From: Epilithonimonas hungarica
GTDB lineage: Bacteria; Bacteroidota; Bacteroidia; Flavobacteriales; Weeksellaceae
Reading direction: 5' to 3'
Assembly: GCF_900102265.1 (NCBI RefSeq)
Contig: NZ_FNBH01000004.1
Coordinates: forward strand, 248,001-312,000
Length of the DNA stretch: 64,000 nt
The notes beneath the pieces are model-generated. The model was not told the DNA's origin, did no database searches, and saw only the letters and a list, made by a program, of their open reading frames with translations. Shown here piece by piece: positions 25,140 to 33,959 of the stretch; positions within the stretch are counted from its first letter, which is position 1, and each line of letters starts with the position of its first letter. Both the position numbers and the translations under genes were made by a program.

Positions 25140-25730
25140 ATGAAAGGTATATTAAAATTTGGTTTTCTTGTAGCAAGTATATTCATCTCTACAAGTATGA
25201 TGGCTAAGGATAAAGATTTTTCTGTAGCTATTGGTGAAGTTAGTCAGAAAACTTTACATTTCGAAGTTTCGAATGCGAAAAACGTTTCCCTATACGTTTA
25301 TAATAGTGACAGAAACGAAATTTTTTCTGAAACACTTAAAAATGATAATGTTGAGAAATCCTACAATATGAGCGGAATTGCTTCCGGAACTTACTTCCTG
25401 GTTGCAGAATCTGAGGCTAAAATTGAAAAATATAAAATTGTAGTTGATGGTGAAAATGTTACCATGGAAAAATCTCCTGTCTCTGCGATTTCTAAACCAG
25501 AATACATCATCAACAAAAACGTAGTTAAGTTACAAATGTCCAACGTGATCGGCGATGTGAAAGTTTCTGTCTTCGATACAGCAAACAACACTTATTACAG
25601 TAAAAATAACGTTGCAAAAAATGGATCGATCGATTTGACTTTCGATTTGAATCCTGCAAATCCTGAAACTTATATCATCAACGTTGAAAAAGATGGCGAT
25701 AGTTTCAGCAGAATGATTTCTCTAAAATAG
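25140..25730 (+). CDS. Secreted two-repeat beta-sandwich protein
   Basis: 196 residues with a signal peptide (MKGILKFGFLVASIFISTS, cleavage near MMA). The mature part appears to be two similar beta-rich halves: SLYVYNSDRNEIFSETL...GTYFLVAESEAKIEKYKI and VSVFDTANNTYYSKNN...TYIINVEKDGDSFSRMI, each resembling the fold of T9SS C-terminal sorting domains (two strands, then G-T-Y-x-x-x-V). It could be a periplasmic or surface adhesin-like protein. No enzyme motif. Strong promoter and terminator frame it as a single-gene unit. Confidence 0.75.
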   Translation: MKGILKFGFLVASIFISTSMMAKDKDFSVAIGEVSQKTLHFEVSNAKNVSLYVYNSDRNEIFSETLKNDNVEKSYNMSGIASGTYFLVAESEAKIEKYKIVVDGENVTMEKSPVSAISKPEYIINKNVVKLQMSNVIGDVKVSVFDTANNTYYSKNNVAKNGSIDLTFDLNPANPETYIINVEKDGDSFSRMISLK

Positions 25731-25765
25731 TTTCTCGAAACTAAGGTTATATATATTATTTTCTA

Positions 25766-25796
25766 AAAGCTTCACATTACGTGAAGCTTTTTTATT
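25766..25796 (+). terminator. Terminator after the 196-aa gene
   Basis: Stem AAAGCTTCAC / GTGAAGCTTT with loop ATTAC and a T-run. Confidence 0.9.
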
Positions 25797-25839
25797 TTGC
25801 AAAGTCAAAAGCCCGATCAGAAAAATGGAGCTTTTTGCT

Positions 25840-27576
25840 TTATAATACTTCTTTGATGTGCTTGTAGTTGCTCGAGATTGTATCTGCCACTTCTTTGAAA
25901 TTGCCGTCCAGCATCATTCTGGTCATCGCAATGCCCATTCCTTTCATCTGTTCCCAACCAACTTTTGGCGGCATTGCCAATGCATTTGGATCTGTGAAAA
26001 TATTCACGAGGACAGAACCTTTAGTTTGTAAAGCCTCATCAATCGCTTCTTCCACTTTTTGCGGGTCAGTTACATTGATTCCTTTGATTCCGAAAGCATG
26101 AGCCAATAATCCAAAATCTGGATTCACCATATCGGTTTCGTTGTCCGGAATTCCGTTCACTTCCATTTCCAGTTTTACCATTCCGAGAGAGCGGTTGTTG
26201 AAAACAATTATTTTTATAGGAAGGTCATATTGTTTAATAGTTGCAATATCACCTAATAACATAGACAGTCCACCGTCTCCACAAAGCGCAATAACTTGTT
26301 TGTCCGGATTGGATAATTGTGCCCCAATAGCCATTGGCATAGCATTCGCCATTGTTCCGTGACTAAAGGATCCAAGAAGTTTTCTCTCGCCAGTCGCTTC
26401 CAGATATCTTGCTCCCCAAACGCAGCACATTCCGGTGTCTACTGTAAATATCGTATCTCTATCGGCCTTCAGATTTACTGTTTCTGCAACAAACTCTGGG
26501 GAAATATGATTCTCTTTGCCCTTATCGTCAACGTACGATCTAAGGTTGTTTTTTACCTTTTGATAGAATTCTAATTGATTATCAAGAAAATGTCTGTCAT
26601 CATTAATTTTAATTAGAGGCAAAAGACTTGTCAATGAATCTTTTATTTTTCCGGCAAAACCTCTTGTCAATTGTGCTCTTCGTCCCAAGCGTTCAGGTTT
26701 CTCATCGATTTGAATGATTACTTTATCGACAGGCATAAATTTCACGTAAGGAAAATCGGTTCCGAGTAATAAAATAATATCAGCCTCGTGCATCGCTTTG
26801 AAAGCAGAAGGTAAGCCTAGGAGTCCAGTCATCCCAACTTCGTAAGGATTATTGTACTGGATTCCCATCTTCCCCCGGAAAGAATATCCGATCGGCGCTT
26901 TCAGTTTTTCTGCCAGGGCAATAACTTCTTCATGAGCCTCGGAAGCGCCAATTCCACAATAGATCGCCACTTTTTTTCCTGAATTAAGATGATTAGCGAT
27001 CCAATTGATCTCTTCTTCTGCGGGAATAATTCTTGGATTGGTTTTAAAAACGAGGTCAGAACTGATATTTTCCACAGACCTGGCTTCAAAAAGATCGCCG
27101 GGCATTCCTAAAACTGCCACGCCTTTTTGAGAAATGGCATGTTGTAAAGCGGCTTGTAACATTCTGGGTGCTTGTTCTGGCGTATTTGCTATTTGATTAT
27201 AAACAGAACAGTCATCAAATAATTTGATCGTATTGGTTTCCTGAAAATAAGATGTTCCAAATTCCGAACTTTCGCAAGTGGATGCAATCGCTAGAACTGG
27301 AACATTACCTCTGTTGGCTTCATAAAGTCCGTTGATGAGGTGAACGTGACCAGGACCGGAACTTCCTGCACAAACAGCAAGACCTTCCAACTCTGCCTCT
27401 GCAGCTGCCGCAAATGCACCAACTTCCTCGTGTCTTACATGGATCCATCTGATAGAACCTTCACGTTTTATAGCATCATTTAAAAAATTAAGGCTGTCAC
27501 CAGTGACAGCATATATGCGTTTTATTCCTGTTTTAACAAGGATTTCGACAAATTGGTCAGCAATATTTTTTGACAT
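25840..27576 (-). CDS. poxB: Pyruvate oxidase / ubiquinone-type pyruvate dehydrogenase (PoxB-like)
   Basis: 578-aa thiamine-diphosphate enzyme. Residues 1-170 form the Pyr domain with the catalytic Glu in HVRHEEVGAFAAAA; the middle binds FAD; the C-terminal PP domain has GDGGLSMLLGD near 432 and the matching NNRSLGMV, the Mg-TPP motif, spaced as in PoxB. It decarboxylates pyruvate to acetate, passing electrons to the quinone pool (menaquinone in flavobacteria). E. coli PoxB ends with an amphipathic membrane-binding peptide; a short related tail (ISSNYKHIKEVL) is present but not clearly amphipathic. Other TPP enzymes such as acetolactate synthase are less likely from the PP-domain sequence. 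Confidence 0.85.
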   Translation of the reverse strand: MSKNIADQFVEILVKTGIKRIYAVTGDSLNFLNDAIKREGSIRWIHVRHEEVGAFAAAAEAELEGLAVCAGSSGPGHVHLINGLYEANRGNVPVLAIASTCESSEFGTSYFQETNTIKLFDDCSVYNQIANTPEQAPRMLQAALQHAISQKGVAVLGMPGDLFEARSVENISSDLVFKTNPRIIPAEEEINWIANHLNSGKKVAIYCGIGASEAHEEVIALAEKLKAPIGYSFRGKMGIQYNNPYEVGMTGLLGLPSAFKAMHEADIILLLGTDFPYVKFMPVDKVIIQIDEKPERLGRRAQLTRGFAGKIKDSLTSLLPLIKINDDRHFLDNQLEFYQKVKNNLRSYVDDKGKENHISPEFVAETVNLKADRDTIFTVDTGMCCVWGARYLEATGERKLLGSFSHGTMANAMPMAIGAQLSNPDKQVIALCGDGGLSMLLGDIATIKQYDLPIKIIVFNNRSLGMVKLEMEVNGIPDNETDMVNPDFGLLAHAFGIKGINVTDPQKVEEAIDEALQTKGSVLVNIFTDPNALAMPPKVGWEQMKGMGIAMTRMMLDGNFKEVADTISSNYKHIKEVL

Positions 27577-27661
27577 GGTATTATAAATTTAATGATAGCA
27601 AAATTTACAAAAAATATTTCAAGCAATTGTTTTTACGACTAATAATTAAATGTTAATTAAA

Positions 27662-28657
27662 TCAATGAAAATGCTTCGGAAATGCTTCTTTTGGGGTTTG
27701 CTTCAAGATATTAAGAAGAAGCCAAGACTTCAGAAAACCGTAGCCGTAAGAGAACATCTGGATATAAGTAGAAATGATTGCCATTCCGGCAATGCTTATA
27801 TTTCTCGTAACCATTAAAGCGTGGAAGAGTACCAGAAACGTATAAAGTCCATACAAGGCGAGAATCAATCCATTCCCCCAAACAAAATAATGAATAATTC
27901 CTACCAAATATCCCAGCAAAAATAAGCTTGGAAACCAAAATGTCGGCTTTACATATTTTGGATGTCTTTGATTAAGAATTGGTCGCGCACAACCGAATTG
28001 GTAAACCTGTTTTGAGAATTTTCCAAAATCGGTTCTTCGTTTGTGATAAACACCGATATTATCATAGAATTTTGTGGTGTAGCCATTTTCCCAAAGCGTC
28101 ATCGATAAATCCGGGTCTTCACCAATTCTCATTTCAGAGAAACCGCCGACCTTCAGGAAAATTTCTTTATTGACACCCATATTGAAACTTCTCGGCTGAA
28201 ATTTCGTAACTGCATTTTTATTTCCACGGATTCCGCCGGTTGTAAAAACCGAGGTCATAGAATAGGAGATTGCTTTCTGCATCAGATTGAAACCTTTATG
28301 CGCTTTATCGGCTCCACCAAAAGCATCTGTTGGATTTTCCGTGAGACTTTTTTTGATATTTTCGATGTAATCTGTCTCTACGATCACATCAGAATCTACA
28401 AAAACAAGCCAATCATTTTTTGCCCGTTTGGCTCCGTAATTTCGACTCAGTCCGGGTCCGGAATTGTCTTTTCTGAAAAACTGAATATCCAATTGTTCTT
28501 GAAATAATTCAACCGTTGGGAGAAGCTTAATGATAGAACCATCGTCCACGACAATCACTTCAAAATTCTTATCCGTTTGACGTGATAGTGAATTCAGAAG
28601 TTCGAATAATTCGTCTTTTCTGTTGAAGATTGCGATGATGATGGATATTGTTGTCAT
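27662..28657 (-). CDS. Family 2 glycosyltransferase, membrane-anchored
   Basis: 331 residues. GT-A fold at the N-terminus: SIIIAIFNRKDEL, VVDDGS, and the metal-binding VFVDSDV near residue 90. The C-terminal 100 residues contain several hydrophobic helices (FLLGYLVGIIHYFVW, GLILALYGLYTFLV, MAIISTYIQMFSYG), so the enzyme acts at the cytoplasmic face of the membrane. It would transfer a sugar from a nucleotide donor to a lipid or surface polysaccharide. Its ATG overlaps the stop of a 38-aa small gene (ATGA), which in turn overlaps the THUMP methyltransferase: one transcript. Confidence 0.9.
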   Translation of the reverse strand: MTTISIIIAIFNRKDELFELLNSLSRQTDKNFEVIVVDDGSIIKLLPTVELFQEQLDIQFFRKDNSGPGLSRNYGAKRAKNDWLVFVDSDVIVETDYIENIKKSLTENPTDAFGGADKAHKGFNLMQKAISYSMTSVFTTGGIRGNKNAVTKFQPRSFNMGVNKEIFLKVGGFSEMRIGEDPDLSMTLWENGYTTKFYDNIGVYHKRRTDFGKFSKQVYQFGCARPILNQRHPKYVKPTFWFPSLFLLGYLVGIIHYFVWGNGLILALYGLYTFLVLFHALMVTRNISIAGMAIISTYIQMFSYGYGFLKSWLLLNILKQTPKEAFPKHFH

Positions 28658-28770
28658 TTTAAACTTTTGAAATGCTTTCTAGCTTCTTTATCATTATCCT
28701 TTTTCCCAATTCCATCGGAAGAAAGGAGACTTAAAAAATCAAAAAATAATTCGATCAAATCCCAGATCAT
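28654..28770 (-). CDS. 38-aa small protein translationally coupled on both sides
   Basis: Starts MIWDLIELFFDFLSLLSS, then a charged tail GKKDNDKEARKHFKSLK. Its ATG overlaps the stop of the upstream methyltransferase (ATGA at 28770-28767) and its TGA overlaps the ATG of the glycosyltransferase (28657-28654). Such double 4-bp overlaps are characteristic of real, translationally coupled genes. The N-terminal half is a hydrophobic/amphipathic helix, so the product may sit at the membrane next to the glycosyltransferase. No known family. Confidence 0.7.
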   Translation of the reverse strand: MIWDLIELFFDFLSLLSSDGIGKKDNDKEARKHFKSLK

Positions 28771-29933
28771 TCTTCTTTATTTATATATTTCCCTTTCTTA
28801 GAACCATCATACATCTCATATTGTAAGAATCTTGTTTCCAATTTTCCGTTGAATAACTTGATTTTTCTTGAAGGTCTGAGCCCAATTTTCTTAGGCGCAT
28901 CTAAGTCAGCAGAAATCAGCCAAGCTAAAGTATTTGGATAATGTTGTTTGAAAGTATCACCGATCTTTTTGTAGAAATCATCGTCATTAATAGAAATCCT
29001 TTCATCATAAGGCGGATTGAAAACCATTAACAATGGAAACATATCTTTTTCAGAATCGAAGAAGTTTTGTTTTTTTACTTCGATGATATCTTCCATTTCA
29101 GCCGATTCGATGTTAGTTCTCGCAGCGTCCAAAGCATCGTAATTGATATCATAACCAACAATTTTCCCAGTGAATTCTTTCACACGATTCAAGCGTACTT
29201 CTTTGATGGTTTTGAATAATTCTGAATCATAATTTTTCCAATTCTGAAAAGCAAAATTTCTTCGAAAAGTCTGAGCCGGTAAATCCATTGCGATCATCGC
29301 CGCTTCAATCAATAATGTTCCGGAACCGCACATGGGGTCAAGGAAGTTTCCTTTTCCGTCCCAACCGGCGAGTTGTAGCATTCCACTTGCAAGAACTTCG
29401 TTAATTGGTGCAACCGTTTGTTCTTTTCTGTAACCACGTTTGAAAAGTGCATCACCGGAGCTGTCAAGAGAAATCGAAACTAATTCTCTGTCAATATGAA
29501 GATGAAATTTGATGTCCGGATTATCCTTATTTACACTCGGTCTGATTTTATATTTTTCCTGAAAATAATCGACAATTGCATCTTTCATTTTCAAGGTCAT
29601 AAACTGAGAATGATTGAACCTCTCGGAATTTACAGTCGCGTCAATTGCGAAAGACTGATGTTTTTCCAAAAACTGGTCCCACTCAAATTTGAATAGTTTG
29701 TCATAGAATTTACTCTCGTTAAAAGCTTTGAATTCCATTATCGGAACCAAAATTTTAAGAGCTGTTCTGCAGGAATAATTGAGTTTATAAAGAAAACCAA
29801 GGTCGCCTTCGCAAGTTACCGCACGGTTTTTAGCTTCAACATTTTTACCTCCCAATTTCTTAACTTCCTCAGCCAAAACCTGTTCTAGTCCGAAGAAGGT
29901 TTTGATTTGTATTTGCAGATTATCTGTATTCAT
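28767..29933 (-). CDS. THUMP-domain class I SAM-dependent RNA methyltransferase (RlmL-like)
   Basis: 388 residues. N-terminal THUMP domain (about 10-150, ending HLHIDRELVSISLDSSG) binds RNA; the C-terminal Rossmann fold has the SAM motif FLDPMCGSGTLLIEAA and the catalytic motif FNPPYDERI (NPPY, typical of N-methyltransferases acting on guanine). This matches the N-terminal half of E. coli RlmKL (m2G2445 of 23S rRNA); Bacteroidota often have only this half. Exact rRNA position is inferred. First gene of an operon with the small protein and glycosyltransferase. Confidence 0.9.
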   Translation of the reverse strand: MNTDNLQIQIKTFFGLEQVLAEEVKKLGGKNVEAKNRAVTCEGDLGFLYKLNYSCRTALKILVPIMEFKAFNESKFYDKLFKFEWDQFLEKHQSFAIDATVNSERFNHSQFMTLKMKDAIVDYFQEKYKIRPSVNKDNPDIKFHLHIDRELVSISLDSSGDALFKRGYRKEQTVAPINEVLASGMLQLAGWDGKGNFLDPMCGSGTLLIEAAMIAMDLPAQTFRRNFAFQNWKNYDSELFKTIKEVRLNRVKEFTGKIVGYDINYDALDAARTNIESAEMEDIIEVKKQNFFDSEKDMFPLLMVFNPPYDERISINDDDFYKKIGDTFKQHYPNTLAWLISADLDAPKKIGLRPSRKIKLFNGKLETRFLQYEMYDGSKKGKYINKEE

Positions 29934-30044
29934 AGCGCAAAAATATGGATTTTAGTTATTGGTTGTTAGTTTATAGTTGATAGAAATTATCATAACTTAT
30001 AAAAACCATCAACAAACAACTATCAACGGTCAGCCAAAAATCAC

Positions 30045-30052
30045 TATTTTTG
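30045..30052 (+). promoter_or_regulatory. -7 box giving a leaderless transcript
   Basis: TATTTTTG, a perfect TAnnTTTG element, only 4 nt before the ATG at 30057. Transcription would begin on or beside the start codon. Confidence 0.55.
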
Positions 30053-30056
30053 CAAG

Positions 30057-30782
30057 ATGCAATGGTTCGAAGAATGGTTTGATACACCATATTATCATAT
30101 TCTCTACAAAAATCACGATTACAAGGAAGCCGAGGATTTTCTTAATCTCTTGACTGATTTTCTGAAACTAGAAAAAAACTCCAAAATAATTGATCTGGCC
30201 TGTGGAAAAGGCAGACATTCGATTTATCTCAACAAATTAGGTTATGATGTTCTCGGTTTGGACTTGTCGGAACAAAGTATCAATTTTGATAAACAATTCG
30301 AATCCGAATCGTTGAAGTTCCGAGTTCACGATATGAGAAATAAGATAGAGAATGAAGCTGTCGATGCGGTTTTCAATCTTTTCACAAGCTTTGGATATTT
30401 CGAAACAGAAGAAGAAGACAAAAGTGTTTTCCGTTCTGTTTCCGAGGTTTTGAAAGACGACGGTTATTTTGTTCTCGACTTCCTGAATGCAGAATATGTA
30501 AGAAAAGTGATCACGCCACAAATGTCTATCGAAAGGGAAAATATCGTTTTCAGTATCAAAAAACATATTGAAGGCGAATATATTATGAAAGAAATAGATT
30601 TCGAGGCGGATGATAAAAAACATCATTTTTTTGAGCGTGTAAAACTGACTTCTCCGGAGAAAATCCTGAACTTTGCAAAAGAATTCGGTTTTGAATTAAT
30701 CAAGCGTTGGGGCGATTATCAACTGAATGATTTTGATGAAAAGAATTCCCAAAGATGTATTAATTTGTTTAGAAAGAAATAA
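30057..30782 (+). CDS. Class I SAM-dependent methyltransferase
   Basis: 241-aa Rossmann-fold methyltransferase. Motif I IDLACGKGRHSIYL binds SAM, motif II VLGLDLS, and VDAVFNLFTSFGYF follows as motif IV. The family (Methyltransf_25/11 type) methylates small molecules or tRNA/protein side chains; no substrate-specific domain is visible. It is followed by the ZIP transporter after 15 bp, suggesting co-transcription, although a functional link is not obvious. Confidence 0.85.
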   Translation: MQWFEEWFDTPYYHILYKNHDYKEAEDFLNLLTDFLKLEKNSKIIDLACGKGRHSIYLNKLGYDVLGLDLSEQSINFDKQFESESLKFRVHDMRNKIENEAVDAVFNLFTSFGYFETEEEDKSVFRSVSEVLKDDGYFVLDFLNAEYVRKVITPQMSIERENIVFSIKKHIEGEYIMKEIDFEADDKKHHFFERVKLTSPEKILNFAKEFGFELIKRWGDYQLNDFDEKNSQRCINLFRKK

Positions 30783-30797
30783 GAATCAAGTTTTAAA

Positions 30798-31493
30798 ATG
30801 ATCATACTTCTACTGATATTAAGTGTTTTGATTGGTGTTTTTCTCGGAAAATATTTTGGGAGTAAACAGCAATTCGCAAAAAATCTTCTCATTCTAAGTG
30901 CCGGTTTTCTGATAACGATTTGCTTAAATGAAGTTTTTCCGGAAGTTTATCATTCAGAAGATCATAATATCGGGATCTTTGTGATTCTGGGTGTTTTGAT
31001 CCAGATGTTGCTGGAAAGTCTTACAAAAGGCTTTGAACACGGACATCTTCATCATCATTCAGACGAACATTCTATCATTCCTGTTGCCTTGATCATTGGA
31101 CTTTTTGTTCACGCTTTTATAGAAGGAATTCCTTTGTCACACGAGAAAGAGACCTTGTCACCTTATCTTTTGGGAATTTTGTTCCATAACATTCCTATTT
31201 CATTTGTTTTGGGAAGTTTCCTGGCTCACAGCAAAAATTTCTCTACCAAATTCTGGCTGATTGTTTTGGTCTTTGCTTTGGCCTCGCCTTTGGGAATGTT
31301 ACTTGGAAAATATTTTGATGAGAATTTGAAAATTTATTTCTTGGCTGTTGTTGGCGGAATTTTTCTTCATATCTCATCGGTTATTATTTTCGAAAGTAAT
31401 AAGAATCACAAGATGGATTGGACAAAGATCATCCTTGTTGTTTGTGGAATTGCATTGGCTTTAGGTGGACATCTTTTTCATCATCATCAATAG
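30798..31493 (+). CDS. ZIP-family metal transporter
   Basis: 231 residues with about seven membrane segments. The metal-site signature lies in HAFIEGIPLS and LFHNIPISFVLG, which are the conserved His/Glu and His/Asn helices of ZIP transporters. A His-rich cytoplasmic loop (HGHLHHHSDEHS) and a terminal HLFHHHQ are typical metal-sensing or buffering segments. It would bring zinc or related divalent metals into the cytoplasm. No Fur/Zur box was recognised upstream. It follows the methyltransferase gene. Confidence 0.9.
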   Translation: MIILLLILSVLIGVFLGKYFGSKQQFAKNLLILSAGFLITICLNEVFPEVYHSEDHNIGIFVILGVLIQMLLESLTKGFEHGHLHHHSDEHSIIPVALIIGLFVHAFIEGIPLSHEKETLSPYLLGILFHNIPISFVLGSFLAHSKNFSTKFWLIVLVFALASPLGMLLGKYFDENLKIYFLAVVGGIFLHISSVIIFESNKNHKMDWTKIILVVCGIALALGGHLFHHHQ

Positions 31494-31680
31494 AATTTTG
31501 AAACCACAAAAACACACAAAAGAAAATATCACTGAAATTTATTTTAATTTCAATCATCAGTTAGATTAGTGAAACCTGTGAGAGATTAAAAAAGTAATTT
31601 TATGACTTTTGTGGTGAATAAAAAATAATATTTGTTTTCTAGTTCGACAGGAAAATCATAATTTTACTCAAATCGATTTT

Positions 31681-32055
31681 ATGGGATTTTTAAATCAATT
31701 ATTTGGTAAAAAAGAAGAGCAGGACCAGGGAAGAAGTCTTTGGAAAAAATTGGAATCAGAAAAAGACCTAGACTCTGCTGTTGAGAGATCTTCACAGCAA
31801 AAAGTCTTGATTTTCAAACATTCTACACGTTGTTTCATCAGTAAAACCGTACTAAAGAATTTTGAGAAACAAATGCAGGATTCTGACAAAGATTATGCTT
31901 ATTATTTCTTAGATTTGTTAGCCAATCGACCAATTTCCAATGAAATAGAATCTAGGTTTGATGTTACTCATCAAAGTCCGCAGTTAATTGTGCTGGAGAA
32001 GGGAAAAGTGATTCACAATGCGTCTCATCAGAGCATCGATTTGGAAACAGTTTAA
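31681..32055 (+). CDS. ytxJ: Bacillithiol-system thioredoxin-like protein YtxJ
   Basis: 124-aa thioredoxin-fold protein. The single redox cysteine is Cys51 in HSTRCFISK, matching YtxJ (HSTRC), which is proposed to be a monothiol bacilliredoxin. Flavobacteria make bacillithiol, so it would reduce or form mixed disulfides with protein thiols. The region ends QSIDLETV. Followed by a crp-type regulator at 34 bp. The upstream 187-bp gap contains a repeated CCACAAAA-type sequence. Confidence 0.85.
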   Translation: MGFLNQLFGKKEEQDQGRSLWKKLESEKDLDSAVERSSQQKVLIFKHSTRCFISKTVLKNFEKQMQDSDKDYAYYFLDLLANRPISNEIESRFDVTHQSPQLIVLEKGKVIHNASHQSIDLETV

Positions 32056-32089
32056 TTTAATTTTTTAAAGATTTTTCCGTTATTTTATT

Positions 32090-32683
32090 ATGGTTCATCA
32101 AAACTTTAGTAATCATCTCTCTCAAATATTAGGCGTTCCTATTAATAGTATTGAATTCTGTTCTTCTTTTTATGAAGTAAGAGAAGTCAAAAAAAATGAA
32201 ATTATACTGAGGGAAGGAGAGGTTTCTGATTCAACTTTTTTTGTTGAAAAAGGACTATTGAGAATGTATTCTATTGATAAGGCTGGAAAAGAGCACGTGA
32301 TCCAATTCGCACCAGAAGGTTGGATCATTTCTGATACGACCAGCCAGTTACTGAACGAAAAATCCAGATTTTATATCGAGGCAATTGAAGAGAGTACGAT
32401 TGTTATTACAAGGGATGGTTTTTTTGAACATCTTGCTAAAGAATATCCAGAAGTTGCTGAGAAGAACCAAAGATTGATGTTCAATCATATCAAGAATCTT
32501 CAAAATCGTGTGAATGCACTGATCAGTACAACTGCTGAAGAACGCTACTTGGAATTTCTTAAAAAATATCCCAACCTGATGCTGCGCGCGCCGCAATGGA
32601 TGGTTGCTTCGTATCTTGGGATCACACCAGAGAGTCTGAGCCGAGTAAGAAAAGAATTGGCGAAGAAAAAATTTGAGATCTAA
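32090..32683 (+). CDS. Crp/Fnr-family transcriptional regulator
   Basis: 197 residues. N-terminal cyclic-nucleotide-binding-like beta-barrel (ILREGEVSDSTFFVEKGLLRM) and a C-terminal helix-turn-helix (VASYLGITPESLSRVRKEL). It lacks the Cys cluster of Fnr and the exact cAMP-binding residues of Crp; in Bacteroidota this type often has unknown ligands. The downstream nuclease gene overlaps its 3' end by 11 bp, so the two are co-transcribed. Confidence 0.9.
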   Translation: MVHQNFSNHLSQILGVPINSIEFCSSFYEVREVKKNEIILREGEVSDSTFFVEKGLLRMYSIDKAGKEHVIQFAPEGWIISDTTSQLLNEKSRFYIEAIEESTIVITRDGFFEHLAKEYPEVAEKNQRLMFNHIKNLQNRVNALISTTAEERYLEFLKKYPNLMLRAPQWMVASYLGITPESLSRVRKELAKKKFEI

Positions 32684-33185
32684 TATTTTGAATAGATTTT
32701 TATTATTAATTCTCTTTTCAATTTTCAGTTTCGGACAAAATCAATTAAAAGAAAACCTCGGTCATAAAACATTTTCTGCTAAAGTCATCGGGATAACGGA
32801 CGGCGATACGATGGAAATTCTTTACAAGAAAATGCCAATCAAAATCCGTCTCGCTCACATCGATTCTCCTGAGAAAAGAGGAACCCAACCTTTTGGTAAC
32901 AACGCCAAAAAGGCTTTATCCGATCTTTGTTTTGGAAAAATGGTTACGATAAAAGCGGAAAAATACGACCGATATAAACGGTTGATCGCAGTTGTCATAA
33001 ACGATAAAGGTCAAAATGTGAATAAACAAATGCTGAAGCTAGGAATGGCCTGGCATTATGTAAAATATTCCAAAGATGCCGACTATGCAAAACTGGAAAA
33101 CGAAGCCCGAAAAAATAGAGTGGGACTCTGGCAAGATAAAAATCCGATTGCACCGTGGCTTTGGCGAGAAAAAAAGAAAAAATGA
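32673..33185 (+). CDS. Secreted thermonuclease (SNase-like)
   Basis: 170 residues. Signal peptide near residues 7-21 (LNRFLLLILFSIFSFG). Staphylococcal-nuclease fold with catalytic Arg59, Asp64 and Glu67 in IRLAHIDSPEKRG and Arg103 in DRYKRLIAV, all present. It would cleave DNA or RNA outside the cytoplasm, calcium-dependent. The chosen ATG lies within the crp gene (11-bp overlap); a TTG at 32688 is a possible alternative start directly before the signal sequence. The GNAT gene follows with a 4-bp overlap. Confidence 0.9.
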   Translation: MRSNILNRFLLLILFSIFSFGQNQLKENLGHKTFSAKVIGITDGDTMEILYKKMPIKIRLAHIDSPEKRGTQPFGNNAKKALSDLCFGKMVTIKAEKYDRYKRLIAVVINDKGQNVNKQMLKLGMAWHYVKYSKDADYAKLENEARKNRVGLWQDKNPIAPWLWREKKKK

Positions 33186-33628
33186 ATCACGAAATTTTAA
33201 AGGCAAATACCTCCGATATTCCGGAGTTGTGTCAAATGATGAAAGATTTCTATGCGATTGACCTTTATCCGTTTGATGAAAAAATAACGACTGATAATTT
33301 TGTGAGATTCATCAATAGTGATAATTATGGTGAATGCTTCAAAATTGTTTTTGAGGAACAAATTGCTGGTTATATTATTCTTACTAAATATTTTAGCTTT
33401 GAGTTTGGTGGAGAGATTTTATTTTTAGACGAATTGTTTGTGAAACCAGAATATCAAGGGAAATCTCTTGGTAAAAAGGCTTTGGAATTTGTGAAAGATT
33501 ATTCGGTGGAGAATAACTACAAAGTTGTGCTTCTGGAAATAGAAAATCACAATGACAAAGCTAAAAAACTCTATGAGCATTATGGTTTCCAAAATCATAA
33601 AAGGAGTTTGATGATTCTTAAGAATTAA
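33182..33628 (+). CDS. GNAT-family N-acetyltransferase
   Basis: 148 residues from ATG 33182; a longer frame begins 27 bp earlier inside the nuclease gene, but the 4-bp ATGA overlap with the nuclease stop favours this start. The acetyl-CoA-binding motif A reads LFVKPEYQGKSLGKKALEFVKD, shown here only in part: VKPEYQGKSLGKKAL, and the C-terminal LYEHYGFQ is the usual motif B. Substrate unknown. Last gene in a run ytxJ-crp-nuclease-GNAT. Confidence 0.85.
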   Translation: MNHEILKANTSDIPELCQMMKDFYAIDLYPFDEKITTDNFVRFINSDNYGECFKIVFEEQIAGYIILTKYFSFEFGGEILFLDELFVKPEYQGKSLGKKALEFVKDYSVENNYKVVLLEIENHNDKAKKLYEHYGFQNHKRSLMILKN

Positions 33629-33635
33629 AAAAATA

Positions 33636-33908
33636 CTAAAATTTATAATTATCAGTTTTACAATAATATTTAGGGTCACAGCCAGTAAGTTCACAACCCC
33701 CGAAATAATATTTCTTTTTATTTTTCTTCATAAATCTTCCTGTTGTTAATCCATAAAATATAGGTAAAACCTTTTTATCACTTTTACAAATTGGACAAAC
33801 TAAGCTTTTATTTTCTCTAAAACTACAGTTAACGGTATCATTAGTTTTCTTTTGAGAAAAAACCATTAATGATGCTATTGCAAAAAACAAAAAGAACATC
33901 CGTTTCAT
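33636..33908 (-). CDS. Small secreted cysteine-rich protein
   Basis: 90 residues with a signal peptide (MKRMFFLFFAIASLMVFS). The mature part has six cysteines: CSF, a CPIC pair (VCPICKSDKK), and a cluster GGCELTGCDPKYYC near the end. The CxxC-like spacing suggests a zinc ribbon or disulfide-bonded fold. I do not recognise the family. It is isolated between the GNAT gene (convergent) and the MITE-like element 51 bp upstream, so its promoter region is next to the element. Confidence 0.65.
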   Translation of the reverse strand: MKRMFFLFFAIASLMVFSQKKTNDTVNCSFRENKSLVCPICKSDKKVLPIFYGLTTGRFMKKNKKKYYFGGCELTGCDPKYYCKTDNYKF

Positions 33909-33959
33909 ATTCTAATAGCTAGGGTTTAGTTTTATTAATTATCATTCCTTATAAATTAA

